NCBI RefSeq assembly: GCF_024298885.1
Contig: NZ_CP101166.1
Coordinates: 3,967,149-4,031,148, forward strand
DNA: 64,000 bases
Reading direction: 5' to 3'
DNA from: Haloglomus halophilum
GTDB taxonomy: Archaea > Halobacteriota > Halobacteria > Halobacteriales > Haloarculaceae
The stretch's first letter is position 1. Each line of letters starts with the position of its first letter. Below the pieces are notes generated by a model. The model ran no database searches. It saw nothing but the letters and a program-made list of their open reading frames with translations, and had not been told where the DNA came from. A program made the position numbers and the translations under genes. Shown here in pieces: positions 8,741 to 17,821 of the stretch.

Positions 8741-9916
8741 TCACGCGGGCGCCGAATCCGGCTCGCCGACGGCGGGCTGGTCGGCCCCCGTGTCCGCGTC
8801 CGCGTCTTCTGTCTCGCTGCCCGCGCTCTCGACCGACTGGTCCGTCCCAGCCCCGGCGCCCGTGACGTCGGCGCCGGAGCGGCGGCCGTCGCCGTCATCG
8901 TCCGGCGTGACGCGGTCCGTGTAGACCACCGAGAGGTCGCGCCCGACGAAACAGGCGAGCTCACCATCCCCGACCTGCGCGGTCACGCGGACCGCGAGCG
9001 GGTCCGTCGAGACGACGCGCTCGCGCCACTCCGGCCCGACGTTCCACAGCGGTCGCTCCGAGAGATCGATACCGGCGGCGTGGAAAGCCGCGACGACGGC
9101 CGGCTCGTCCAGCACCGTCAGCGTCACCGGACAGCGGAGACGATAGCCACACGCCGTGCAGGTCATGCGCGCGTGGGCGACGAGCTCCCCGTCGTGGTCG
9201 TCGGAACGGTCGTGTGTGTCGTCACCGTCGGCGCCGGGACCGTCCCCGCGGTGGTCGTGCCGGGCCAGTTCGGCGGCTGTCTCGACGACTCCCCCACACT
9301 CCGGGCAGGTCCCGTCACGCATCGTCCCGATTCGCCCCCGGTAGTAGCTATCCACGGCGGCCGGGAGGGAACCGTCGTCGTGGGCCCGGTAGCCGGCTGG
9401 CGGGAACGGCAGCGCGAGGACCTCGCGCTCGCACGCCCCACAGGCGACCGTGAGGACCGTGTCGTCGCCGGCAGCCACCAGGTCCGCCTCGGCACAGAAC
9501 GGACAGGGGGCCTCGAGGTCGACCGGGTCCCGGTCGGCGCTCTCGGTCAGCGTGCCGGCCGCGATGGCCCGGGCGACCCGGCGACCGGCGGCCGTCAGGC
9601 GGTAGCCCGCCTCATCGTCGGCGGTGTCGGCCTCCGTCGGCTCGATCTTCCGGAGATACGTCTCGGGGAGCTCTCTCAGGTGGTAGGCGAACCCGGCGGT
9701 GGTCTCCTCGTCGCTGGCCTCGAACAGTGTCGAGAACGAGCACGTCACCGGGCGCCCCGCATCGCGCTCGGCCTCGAACAGCGTCCGAACGATACCCATC
9801 CGCGTCTCGCCCCCGAGCGCGGCGAAGGCATCGCTCGGGGCCACGCCGGGGTCGGCGGCGGCCGACCGCTCCCCGACAGCACCGGTTCCGGCGTCGTCCG
9901 AAACGGCGTCACTCAT
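8741..9916 (-). CDS. Winged-helix transcriptional regulator with zinc ribbons
   Basis: 391 aa. Residues about 28-125 resemble an ArsR-like winged helix (FAALGGETRMGIVRTLFEAE, FAYHLRELPETYLRK, YRLTAAGRRVARAI). This is followed by two zinc-ribbon-like cysteine sets: CPFC with CGAC, and CPEC with CTAC/RC. The C-terminal 70 residues are acidic and low-complexity. The start at 9916 is supported by a TATA-like GCTTAACC 27 nt upstream. Function is inferred from domain type only; the ligand and targets are unknown. It is convergent with psmA. Confidence 0.8.
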   Translation of the reverse strand: MSDAVSDDAGTGAVGERSAAADPGVAPSDAFAALGGETRMGIVRTLFEAERDAGRPVTCSFSTLFEASDEETTAGFAYHLRELPETYLRKIEPTEADTADDEAGYRLTAAGRRVARAIAAGTLTESADRDPVDLEAPCPFCAEADLVAAGDDTVLTVACGACEREVLALPFPPAGYRAHDDGSLPAAVDSYYRGRIGTMRDGTCPECGGVVETAAELARHDHRGDGPGADGDDTHDRSDDHDGELVAHARMTCTACGYRLRCPVTLTVLDEPAVVAAFHAAGIDLSERPLWNVGPEWRERVVSTDPLAVRVTAQVGDGELACFVGRDLSVVYTDRVTPDDDGDGRRSGADVTGAGAGTDQSVESAGSETEDADADTGADQPAVGEPDSAPA

Positions 9917-9939
9917 TGCCACGGATTGGGTGGCGAGTC

Positions 9940-9946
9940 GGTTAAG
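9940..9946 (-). promoter_or_regulatory. TATA-like element for the zinc-ribbon HTH gene
   Basis: The minus strand reads CGCTTAACCG, centred 27 nt before the ATG at 9916. This leaderless spacing decides between several possible in-frame starts upstream. Confidence 0.5.
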
Positions 9947-10017
9947 CGGCGCGGCACCCGCAACCCCCACCGCGACGTGACTGAATCCGGTTACGTATTG
10001 TCGAATCGTGGCCACAC

Positions 10018-10024
10018 GATTAAG
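10018..10024 (+). promoter_or_regulatory. TATA-like element for moaA
   Basis: GATTAAG lies 27 nt before the moaA ATG at 10048, in the leaderless configuration. Confidence 0.5.
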
Positions 10025-10047
10025 CGTCGTCGGGCGAACGGTCGGGT

Positions 10048-11043
10048 ATGCTGGTCGACGGGCACGGGCGCGAGCTGACGGGGGTCCGGGTATCACTGAC
10101 GGACCGCTGTAACTTCGACTGCGTCTACTGCCACAACGAGGGCCTGGGAGATACGCGAGGACCGATGGAACCAGCCGACGGCGAGATGAGTACCGACGAC
10201 GTGGTCCGGTTCCTGGAGGTCGCGGCCGAGTTCGACGTGGGGAAGGTGAAGTTCACGGGCGGCGAGCCGATGCTCCGCGAGGACCTCGAGGAGATCGTCC
10301 GGCGCGCACCCGACGGGATGGAGACCTCGCTCACCACGAACGGGACCTTCCTGCCCGGTCGTGCCGAGGCACTCCGCGAGGCCGGGCTCGACCGCGTCAA
10401 CGTCTCGCAGGACGCACTCGACCCGACGGCCTTCCGCGAGGTCACCCAGAGCACCCAGTACGACGCGGTGCTGGAGGGCGTGCAGGCGGCCGTCGATGCC
10501 GGCCTCACGCCTGTCAAACTCAACATGGTCGTCTTCGAGCAGACCGCGGGCTACGTCCCCGAGATGGTCGACCACGTCGCCGAGAACGAGGGGCTCCAGC
10601 TCCAGCTCATCGAGTACATGCCCGAACTGGCCGGGCGCCCGGAGTGGGCGGTCGACATCGACCGCGTCCACGACTGGCTGGCGGAGCAGGCCGACCACAT
10701 CGAACACCGCGAGATGCACGACCGCCGTCGCTACTGGGTCAGCCCCGACGGCACCGAAGCGACCGAGACGGGGATGGTGGAGATCGTCGACCCCGTCGGC
10801 AACGAGGAGTTCTGTGCCAGCTGCCACCGCGTCCGCGTCACGCATCAGGGCTTCCTGAAGGGCTGTCTCAACCGCAACGACGACCTCAAGCCGATGGGTG
10901 AGATGACGAAACCGGACATCCGCGAGGCACTCCGGGAGACGGTCGACGACCGCGTCCCCTACTACGGCGAGTACATGGTCCGCGATGACGACGGTGAGTG
11001 GGTCGTCAACGAGGAGTATCTCGACGACTACGTGAAGGCGTAG
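10048..11043 (+). CDS. moaA: GTP 3',8-cyclase (molybdenum cofactor biosynthesis protein A)
   Basis: 331-aa radical SAM enzyme for the first step of molybdopterin synthesis. The N-terminal cluster motif is Cys21-x3-Cys25-x2-Cys28 (CNFDCVYC) and the GTP-side cluster is Cys256-x2-Cys259-x13-Cys273. [10 protein letters not shown] and TTNGTFL are the expected barrel motifs. The C-terminus ends DDYVKA and lacks the terminal Gly-Gly seen in many bacterial MoaA proteins. No other moa gene is near. Confidence 0.95.
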   Translation: MLVDGHGRELTGVRVSLTDRCNFDCVYCHNEGLGDTRGPMEPADGEMSTDDVVRFLEVAAEFDVGKVKFTGGEPMLREDLEEIVRRAPDGMETSLTTNGTFLPGRAEALREAGLDRVNVSQDALDPTAFREVTQSTQYDAVLEGVQAAVDAGLTPVKLNMVVFEQTAGYVPEMVDHVAENEGLQLQLIEYMPELAGRPEWAVDIDRVHDWLAEQADHIEHREMHDRRRYWVSPDGTEATETGMVEIVDPVGNEEFCASCHRVRVTHQGFLKGCLNRNDDLKPMGEMTKPDIREALRETVDDRVPYYGEYMVRDDDGEWVVNEEYLDDYVKA

Positions 11044-11046
11044 CGC

Positions 11047-12126
11047 TCAGAGTTCGATTCCACACTCTTCCTCGGTCGCCTCCAGCGCGTTCTTCGCCGC
11101 CCGGTACCGCTCGCGACCCGTCTCCGCCTGCCCCTCACGGTACGCTCGCGCTGCCGACTGGTAGCGCTCTCCGGCGGTTTGCAGTCCGTCACAGAGACAG
11201 CGGTCCTGCTCGAACACGTCCCGGAAGTGCCGAACGTCCCGCTCGAACGCGGTGGCGGTGAACCGACGCCCGTTCTCCGCCGCGGTCACGGCGTTGGTCG
11301 CGAACTCCTCGGCCTGTGCGTACTCGCCGCGCTCGATAGCCGGGGCCGTCGCACTCGTGAGCCCGTACGCCCGTAGCATCGAGCGCGTGCCCGCGAACGC
11401 CGGTTCGAACTCCCGACCGATGGACTGGAACACGCGCTGTCGCTTCCGGGCCGACCGGAGGTCGAACCCCTCGACACCGAGCGCGTCGGCTCGCGGCTCG
11501 ACACGGTCCAGTATCTCCCCGGCAGTCCGCGTGCGCTCCTGTAGTGCCTGCATATCCGCGATAGCCGCCGACGCGCCGTCCAGTTCCAGCTCGCCCGGGA
11601 ACGACCGGTTCGCCTGGTAGAACGACGAGAACCCGTCGACGATACGGTCGTGTTCGACGGCCCGCGTCTCGAGGTACTCACAGAGGAACAGCAACCCGTT
11701 CACGCTCCGTCCGCGGTCGCCTGCCGCCCGGTCGGAGACGAACTCGAGGCGCTCGCGTGCCTCCCGAACCGGCGGCCAGGGGTCCTTCGCCGCAGCGTAC
11801 TCGGCGAACGCATCCTCCGTCACGAGCCCGACCCGCCCGTCCGCGACGACCGCAGCCGACTCGAGTCGAGCGATCGATGTCTCGATATCACCCCGGGCCG
11901 CCGCGAGCGCCTCCGCGACGGGATCTTGTGTCTCGGTCGGTTCGTCGGTCGGGGACTCGGTCGGTGACGCCGTGTCTTCGACAGTGGGCGTGGAGGTCGT
12001 GAAGGTAACCGTGGGGGTTCCGCTGTCGCGGGTCGGGGTGCTCTCCCGTTCGGATGCCCCACAGCCGCCGAGCAGGGTCGCACTACCCGCCAGTGCGGTC
12101 AGTAGCGAGCGCCGACTGCGCGTCAC
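11047..12126 (-). CDS. Predicted Tat-exported lipoprotein, unknown function
   Basis: 359 aa. The N-terminus SRRSLLTALAGSATLLGGC combines a twin-arginine-like motif with a lipobox ending at Cys22. It is followed by a Thr/Ser/Pro-rich spacer (residues about 25-75) and then an almost purely alpha-helical region from residue 75 to the end with regular Ala/Glu/Arg spacing. CLCDG and EEECGIEL give Cys residues near the C-terminus. No catalytic motif is recognised. The start overlaps the end of the upstream CAP-like lipoprotein gene, so the two may form an operon. Confidence 0.8.
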   Translation of the reverse strand: MTRSRRSLLTALAGSATLLGGCGASERESTPTRDSGTPTVTFTTSTPTVEDTASPTESPTDEPTETQDPVAEALAAARGDIETSIARLESAAVVADGRVGLVTEDAFAEYAAAKDPWPPVREARERLEFVSDRAAGDRGRSVNGLLFLCEYLETRAVEHDRIVDGFSSFYQANRSFPGELELDGASAAIADMQALQERTRTAGEILDRVEPRADALGVEGFDLRSARKRQRVFQSIGREFEPAFAGTRSMLRAYGLTSATAPAIERGEYAQAEEFATNAVTAAENGRRFTATAFERDVRHFRDVFEQDRCLCDGLQTAGERYQSAARAYREGQAETGRERYRAAKNALEATEEECGIEL

Positions 12127-12779
12127 GGGCGCTCACCCCCGTAGTAGCAGTCCTCCGAGGGGGTTCCCGTGGCGGCGTCCTCGGCGTCGGCCGGGTCGTG
12201 CGTACAGAACAGGTTGGTGACGTAGATATCGTTGTCTCGGGTGATGTAGCAGCCCACACCGGCGACCTCGACCGGCTCGCTCCACATCGTTCGGCGATGT
12301 GGCTCAGAGCTTATCCACCAATCCACGGCAACATCCCCCAATTTGTCTGATTTCTTCCCGTATTTGGTGTAGAAATATGGGTGTTTGTAGATTATCTCTC
12401 CGCTTGAATGGGGGCAGCCATAACCGAAGGAATCGATTCGGTCTCCAGGTCCTCTGCCAGCCGGGTCAACATGGTCCAAAAATCCCGTTATAGCCATATT
12501 CCGGCTATGGAGTCTCGAGATGTAGGCCAGCACTTCGTCCCACTCAACGGGCTCAACGCCCTGTGACCGACGCGACTCGTTCACCCGCTCGAAGACGGCT
12601 CGCTCGAACGGTTCGATACGGTCGTACTCGTCGCTGGCGACGGCATCGAACTCGGGCATCGGACAGGGAGTAGGCTGTTCGGGAGTATCGTCACCGATAC
12701 CGAAGCGCTCGGTGCAACCGCTGGCGAGCCCGGACGCCAAGCTTGCTCCGGATACACGGAGGAGTGTCCGCCGTTTCAC
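12123..12779 (-). CDS. CAP/SCP-like domain lipoprotein
   Basis: 218 aa. A signal-like N-terminus with lipobox LASGC (Cys22) is followed by a region resembling the CAP (SCP/PR-1) superfamily: ERVNESRRSQGVEPVEWDEV, SRLHSRNMA, LDHVDPAG, SSGEII, and HRRTMWSEPVEVAGVGCY. The His-Glu-His pattern is consistent with the CAP cleft. The middle of the gene (about 12290-12530) is much richer in A/T than its neighbours. The stop overlaps the next lipoprotein gene by 4 nt. The extracellular role is unknown. Confidence 0.75.
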   Translation of the reverse strand: MKRRTLLRVSGASLASGLASGCTERFGIGDDTPEQPTPCPMPEFDAVASDEYDRIEPFERAVFERVNESRRSQGVEPVEWDEVLAYISRLHSRNMAITGFLDHVDPAGRGPGDRIDSFGYGCPHSSGEIIYKHPYFYTKYGKKSDKLGDVAVDWWISSEPHRRTMWSEPVEVAGVGCYITRDNDIYVTNLFCTHDPADAEDAATGTPSEDCYYGGERP

Positions 12780-12825
12780 ACGATTTCACCCCATTGAGAT
12801 ACCATCTGCACGGACCGGTGTGGAA

Positions 12826-14829
12826 TCATATGATGCCACCCCAGCTATCGCTGCCGTCGATGGTCGGTTCGTCGGACGAGTCGGACGAGTCCGAACCGAT
12901 GCCGTCGGATTCGTCCGCGGAGGTGTCGATGATACCGTCGAGTGCAGGGACGGTGCCTCCACCGGAGGAGCCGGAATCATCGTCCGTGGCGGACCCCGAA
13001 CTGTCGGCGGATGAGGATTCGGTCTCCCTGTCCCGGCCTTCAGTATCGCCGCCATCGCTGGCCGAATCGGACCCCGTATCGTCGCTCCCGAGTAGACTTC
13101 CGACACTCTCAGCCGCGTCTCCGACGGGGTCCATGATATCCGATACGGTATCGGCGACCCCGGGGTTGTTGTCGATTACTGTCTGCTCCGAGTTGGGGGA
13201 CGACTCCTGCGAGGATGCCTCACTCGATTGGTCGGCACGAGACCCTTCGGACGACGAATCGCCGGTTGCAGCAGAGTCACTGTCGGTCCGATTCTCTCCA
13301 GTGAACCGGTCCGGGTTCCCGGTATTGTCTTTCCCGATACGGACGACAACCTTGACCCTGCCGTGCTCCGTCTCTACTCTGTCCTCGACACGTGCATTGC
13401 GCAGCCGTTCGTGTTCGTTGATTCGGGGGCCATTCGCCCCTGCAACGACTTCGTCGTCAGGAGTCGTACGGATGTTCTGACCCAATCGACTGGCGTTCTC
13501 GGCGGACATGTAGAAGACGAGCGTCTCCTCGTTCCCGGTCGCGTGCTCGGCGGCACCTTCGCCGACACGACCGAGGCCCGCCCCGATGTCCGCAAGTTTC
13601 TCCACCGGACCCGAGTTCGGTACGTTCCCCCGTGCCCGCATGACTGCGGAGATCCTGCTACCTTCCACCAGGTTGTCATCGGTAGCTCTGATGAGAAGTT
13701 TGTCTGTCTTTGCACCTTGTCCCGTAGGCTCTTCCATCTCAGGATCACACACCCGCTTCTCTCGAACCGTCACGGTATGCTGGGTGCGCGCCGTCTGGGC
13801 CTGCATGTCCTGTGCGGAGAACCCGACGACGTACTGTCCGGAATGCTGTGGGACGAACGTCGGGTCGCCGTGCCACGTCGTCTCGACGACCTCGTCGTGT
13901 TGCTCGGAGGCGATAGCGTACCCCTCGAGTTCGACCGGTTCGCCGACGCAGGTCGCGACGGGGCCCTCGATACGAACCTCCGGCGGAGCGTTGTCCGTGA
14001 CGACGTGGACGACGACGGCATCCGAGGAGGTGTGTCCCTCGCCGTCGTCGACGGTGGCTGCGATGCGGACGGTCGACCCCGGTGGCTCGGTGAAGAGGTG
14101 GGTCGCCGAGTAGCCGGAGCCGAGACCCCCCGACCAGGAGATATCGGCGATACCCCCCGGACGGTCGCTGACGGTCGCGGTGTAGGTGTGGACGCTGCCT
14201 TGCCGGACGTAGAGCGGCCCGGAGACCTCGACCGTGGCTGGTGGGTCCTCTCCCTCCAGACAGCCGCGCTGGCCGCTCCGGGTCGTCTCCCCCGGGCAGG
14301 CATCCGTGCCCGGCGAGCTACCGCCAGTGGAGGCGGTCGTGCCGGCCGAGAGGGGCGCGTCCGGGGTAGCCGGGTCGAGGACCCCGTCGGAGTCGGGCTC
14401 GGCGGAGTCCGGGAGTCCCGGCGTCGTATCCGAAGCCTCCGACGGAGACGACGGGGACGTGGCAGCCGGATCCACATCGACGTACAGCGTGTCCGATGCC
14501 GTCTGCCCGTCGTCGTCGGTGACGGTGACGGTCACCTCGTATCGGCCGGTCTGTCGGGCGACGAACGATGTCCGAGGAGCGTCCGTGTCGCGAGGCTGGA
14601 TCGTCCGGCCGTCCGGCGTCTCGATGGTCCACCGGTACGAGCGGATGGTTCCATCGGGGTCGCGGGAGCCGGCAGCGTCGAGCAGGACCGTCGCGTTCCG
14701 TTCGACCTGCTGGTCGAGACCAGCGTCGGCGAGCGGCGGTTCACCCCCCGTGGCGACACCACCCCCACCCAGCAGGAGGACCACGAGGAACGACAGGTAC
14801 GCAACCTCCCGAAGGCGAATTGATTTCAT
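12826..14829 (-). CDS. Secreted PKD-domain protein with Ser/Asp-rich tail
   Basis: 667 aa. A hydrophobic signal segment (residues about 8-28) precedes a clear PKD domain at about 30-118 (LDAAGSRDPDGTIRSYRW, YEVTVTVTDDDGQTASDTLY). Two further PKD/Ig-like repeats follow at about 200-285 and 288-360. Four cysteines lie near the repeats. From about residue 490 the chain is a Ser/Asp/Gly-rich, probably disordered tail ending DSWGGII. No C-terminal membrane anchor or PGF sorting motif is seen, so cell-surface retention is unexplained. Likely an adhesion or surface protein. Confidence 0.75.
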   Translation of the reverse strand: MKSIRLREVAYLSFLVVLLLGGGGVATGGEPPLADAGLDQQVERNATVLLDAAGSRDPDGTIRSYRWTIETPDGRTIQPRDTDAPRTSFVARQTGRYEVTVTVTDDDGQTASDTLYVDVDPAATSPSSPSEASDTTPGLPDSAEPDSDGVLDPATPDAPLSAGTTASTGGSSPGTDACPGETTRSGQRGCLEGEDPPATVEVSGPLYVRQGSVHTYTATVSDRPGGIADISWSGGLGSGYSATHLFTEPPGSTVRIAATVDDGEGHTSSDAVVVHVVTDNAPPEVRIEGPVATCVGEPVELEGYAIASEQHDEVVETTWHGDPTFVPQHSGQYVVGFSAQDMQAQTARTQHTVTVREKRVCDPEMEEPTGQGAKTDKLLIRATDDNLVEGSRISAVMRARGNVPNSGPVEKLADIGAGLGRVGEGAAEHATGNEETLVFYMSAENASRLGQNIRTTPDDEVVAGANGPRINEHERLRNARVEDRVETEHGRVKVVVRIGKDNTGNPDRFTGENRTDSDSAATGDSSSEGSRADQSSEASSQESSPNSEQTVIDNNPGVADTVSDIMDPVGDAAESVGSLLGSDDTGSDSASDGGDTEGRDRETESSSADSSGSATDDDSGSSGGGTVPALDGIIDTSADESDGIGSDSSDSSDEPTIDGSDSWGGII

Positions 14830-14955
14830 CGAGTGTCTGGCCGATTTTACCTGCGTCCCCCGTTATAAAATTTCACACTCCAGAGCGGAATCTCAACGTC
14901 GGACAGTGACCACTAGGGTTTAGACGGCGCGGTCCAGAGTGGGACGTAACACGAG

Positions 14956-16503
14956 ATGGGGACGGGGACCGTACTGCTTCCGGCGACCACCGCGATGGAC
15001 GACGTGGCGGCGGCGCTGGACGCGTCGACAGCGCGCTACGAGGGCGTCCACGACGCGGTTGCCCGACTTCGGGCCAGGGATGTCGTCTGCGTCGTAGTCG
15101 ATGCCGCAGCCGACAGCGTAGCGGTCAGCGGGGCGGTAGACGGAGCACTCCGGCGATTCCGCCGGGATTCGAGCGCGGCAGTGGTACTGGCCATCGACCC
15201 CGACAGCGGTGCCGTAGCGATGGGCGCCGATGTGGCAGCCGTCGTCGACCGGACCGCGCCAGCAACAACCGCACGGCGGCTCGAGGAGCTTCGCTCGGAC
15301 GAACTGCTCGACCGGTCAGCACATCGGAGCTCCGGAGCGGAGACGCTCCTGCGAACGGCGATAGAGACCGTCCGGAGCGGCGAGCGGGACGCCATCGAGC
15401 CGCTCACGGACGATATCGTCAGGTCCGTCGGCGGAACCGACCCCTACCCGGTCGTCTGGGCCGGCCAGCACGATACCGAGCGGCGGGTGGTTCGACCGCT
15501 GGCCGCCGCAGGAACGCCGACGGACCACCTTCGAGCTGTTCCGGTCGGAGGCGGGGGCGGCACCGGAGGCGGCACTGGAGGTGGCACCGACGGCGAGGAG
15601 ACGATTTCGGTGACGAGGGAAGCAGTGACTGCGGACGGCGGTGCAGCGGTGTTCACCGAGCCGCTCGATGGGAGCGACCGTTCGCCCGGCGGCGATGACG
15701 GAGCCCATCTGGTGGCGCTGCGGGTTCCCACCAGCCCGGTAGTGGTGTTCCATCTCGTCGCCGAGCGGCCCGGGGGCGTCCCGGCGGGGGAGCGGCGAGC
15801 GCTCACGGCGCTCGGGTCGGCAGTGGCGGCAGCCGTGGCGGATGGCGCGACCGGCGAGGGAAACGAGGACCGACTCCGGCTGCTGGCCGACGTACTGGCC
15901 CACGAGTTGAGCAACCAGCTCGGTGCCGCGAGCCTCCAGCTCGACCTCGCCCGGGAACACGGCGACGACGAGCACTTCGATCACGTCGCCCGGGCACTCG
16001 CCCGACTGGAGGGACTCACCGAAGAGACGCGGGCGCTGGCCCGACCCGAGCCCGACCTCGGATGGACCGACCTCGGGGCGGTGGTCGAATCGGCGTGGAC
16101 GGCGATTTCGACGCCGAACGCGACGCTGGAGGTAGCGGACGCCACGTTGAACGTCGATACCCCGCTCGTTCGCCTGGCAGCCATCAACCTCCTGCGGAAC
16201 GCAGTGGAACACGGGCGGGCGGACACCGGAACCGACGACGAGGACGACAGCTCCACGGACCTCCGGGTCGAGGTCGGCCCCGTCGGGGACGACGAGGGGT
16301 TCTACGTGGCCGACGACGGCACCGGCATCCCGGAGGCCGAGCGCGACCGGGTGCTGGAGTGGGGGTACTCGAGTGGCGACAGCACGGGCGTCGGACTCGG
16401 CCTGGTCCGTGTCGTGGCGGAGCGACACGGGTGGGACATCACTGTCGAAGAGAGCGCGGCAGGAGGTGCGCGCGTGGCGCTGGGACCCGAAGAATCGCCG
16501 TGA
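14956..16503 (+). CDS. Sensor histidine kinase (soluble)
   Basis: 515 aa with no transmembrane segment. Residues 1-115 look like a degenerate receiver-type fold. A Gly-rich linker (GGGGGTGGGTGGGTDG) lies at about residues 200-213 and a GAF-like stretch follows. The catalytic core has H-box LAHELSNQLG with predicted phospho-His316, N-box NLLRNAVEHG, and ATP-lid motifs ADDGTGIP and STGVGLGL. It is convergent with, and 31 nt from, the HalX response regulator, a plausible partner. The signal is unknown. Confidence 0.85.
   Translation: MGTGTVLLPATTAMDDVAAALDASTARYEGVHDAVARLRARDVVCVVVDAAADSVAVSGAVDGALRRFRRDSSAAVVLAIDPDSGAVAMGADVAAVVDRTAPATTARRLEELRSDELLDRSAHRSSGAETLLRTAIETVRSGERDAIEPLTDDIVRSVGGTDPYPVVWAGQHDTERRVVRPLAAAGTPTDHLRAVPVGGGGGTGGGTGGGTDGEETISVTREAVTADGGAAVFTEPLDGSDRSPGGDDGAHLVALRVPTSPVVVFHLVAERPGGVPAGERRALTALGSAVAAAVADGATGEGNEDRLRLLADVLAHELSNQLGAASLQLDLAREHGDDEHFDHVARALARLEGLTEETRALARPEPDLGWTDLGAVVESAWTAISTPNATLEVADATLNVDTPLVRLAAINLLRNAVEHGRADTGTDDEDDSSTDLRVEVGPVGDDEGFYVADDGTGIPEAERDRVLEWGYSSGDSTGVGLGLVRVVAERHGWDITVEESAAGGARVALGPEESP
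15553..15588 (+). repeat. Three 12-bp coding repeats (Gly-Gly-Gly-Thr linker)
   Basis: Three consecutive 12-nt units, GGGGGCGGCACC, GGAGGCGGCACT and GGAGGTGGCACC, inside the histidine kinase gene. They encode repeated Gly-Gly-Gly-Thr. The unit is a multiple of three, so copy-number change would keep the frame. Confidence 0.8.
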
Positions 16504-16534
16504 AGGAGAGGAGCTATCCGACGGTGGCGACTAC

Positions 16535-17146
16535 TCAGTCACCGCCCGCGCACGGCTCTCGTCCCGTTCGCTCTCCGGTGACGATATCGTCGACGGCGAC
16601 GGCGTAGCCCTCGGTCTCCCGGAGTTCCTCCAGCGTGTCGTCCAGACGGGACCGGAGCACCTGCCGTCGGTCCAGAAGCCGCTGGTAGGCCTCGTTCCCG
16701 TCGAGCTCCTGGGGGTCGTGGTCGGCCTCCAGCAGCGCGACACGGCGCGCAACGGAGTAGAACTCACGTAGCCCCGCGTCGTAGGCCTGCCGCGCGATGA
16801 GGTTCTCCACGACTTCGAACAGCGAGGCCTCGTCGACGGGTTTCCTGATGTAGTCGTCGAACCCCATCTCGGCGATGTCGAACGAGGGCTCGACCCCGGT
16901 GAGCATGGCGACCCGACAGCTGTATCCCTCCGAACGGAGGCGTTCCAGTACCTCGTCACCAGAGAGATCCGGCATCCGACGGTCGAGGAGGGCGACATCG
17001 ACCGCCTCGTCCAGCCGCTCGAGTGCCTCACGCCCCCCGTAGGCCCGTCGAATCCGGTACTTTCTCTCTAGCCGTGACGCCTGGCCATCGACGATGGCGG
17101 GCTCGTCATCTGCGATCAGGACGGTCGGAGGGTCACCATCGGACAT
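16535..17146 (-). CDS. HalX-domain response regulator
   Basis: 203 aa. An N-terminal receiver domain has acidic pocket Asp13-Asp14, phospho-acceptor Asp55 (ALLDRRMPD), Thr83 and Lys102 (YIRKPVDE). Residues about 120-185 match the haloarchaeal HalX helical domain (FYSVARRVALLEADHD, YQRLLDRRQVLRSRLDDTLEEL). It lacks a recognisable DNA-binding domain. An A/T-rich promoter lies about 60-70 nt upstream. Its tail-to-tail arrangement with the 14956 kinase suggests, but does not prove, a pair. Confidence 0.9.
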   Translation of the reverse strand: MSDGDPPTVLIADDEPAIVDGQASRLERKYRIRRAYGGREALERLDEAVDVALLDRRMPDLSGDEVLERLRSEGYSCRVAMLTGVEPSFDIAEMGFDDYIRKPVDEASLFEVVENLIARQAYDAGLREFYSVARRVALLEADHDPQELDGNEAYQRLLDRRQVLRSRLDDTLEELRETEGYAVAVDDIVTGERTGREPCAGGD

Positions 17147-17206
17147 GGGCGGAAGGTTCCTGTGAGAACCACCTGCACGGCGACTGGATAGTTCTTCCGT
17201 CAGACA

Positions 17207-17218
17207 AATATATTATAT
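17207..17218 (-). promoter_or_regulatory. A/T-rich promoter region of the HalX regulator
   Basis: A run of alternating A and T (minus strand GATATAATATATTTG) 61-72 nt before the ATG at 17146. A TATA box here would give a leader of about 35 nt. The region is conspicuous because flanking DNA is very G/C rich. Confidence 0.45.
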
Positions 17219-17281
17219 CTTTCATGTAAATGAGAATGGCCGCTTCAGTCCGGGAACGTGGCCGGTATTATCAATGCGGCC

Positions 17282-17731
17282 TCAGGCGGTCGGCCAGTGG
17301 CCGAGTTCGCCGAGTGCCCACTGGACCACCCGGGCCTCGACGAGGTCCCGTTCGGAGTGGAGCGCATCCGGGTCGTCGTACTCGTCGACGACCCGCTCGG
17401 CATCGGCCAGCATCTCCCGCTCCAGCGGGGTCTGGTCCGGCTCGTCACGGACGTCGTTCAGCAGGGCCTCGAAGTCCTCCCTGAGGACGAAGTCCGCACG
17501 GGCAGCGTTACAGCGTGGCAGCGGCGTCATGCCGGCATCCAGCACCACGTCGCGGACCGTCTCCCAGTCGGAGTCACAGAAGTGCAACGAGACGTCCCCC
17601 TCGATGTCACGCCAGGCGATAGGACCCGAGTTGTCCAGCAGCTGGACCGCACGCGGCGGGATATCCATGCGGACCGCTGTCTCCTCGCGGCCACAGAGAC
17701 AGCACGGCTGCTGGGTCTTCCCCGTGTACAT
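17282..17731 (-). CDS. Uncharacterised haloarchaeal protein with N-terminal CxxC
   Basis: 149 aa. The N-terminal CCLCGREE and a later LHFCDSDW hint at a small metal-binding head, followed by a mainly helical acidic region ending GELGHWPTA. I do not recognise a family. The ATG at 17731 is chosen because the upstream in-frame codons run into compositionally non-coding sequence. It lies 90 nt downstream of the cysteine synthase gene on the same strand, so co-transcription is possible. Confidence 0.65.
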   Translation of the reverse strand: MYTGKTQQPCCLCGREETAVRMDIPPRAVQLLDNSGPIAWRDIEGDVSLHFCDSDWETVRDVVLDAGMTPLPRCNAARADFVLREDFEALLNDVRDEPDQTPLEREMLADAERVVDEYDDPDALHSERDLVEARVVQWALGELGHWPTA

Positions 17732-17821
17732 ACGAGAACCAAGGGGAGAGCGGCCCAAAGATGCCGCGCTCCCGGCGGGGACCACCCGTTCCGGAATCGA
17801 CATGCTCCACCGGGACTCGGC

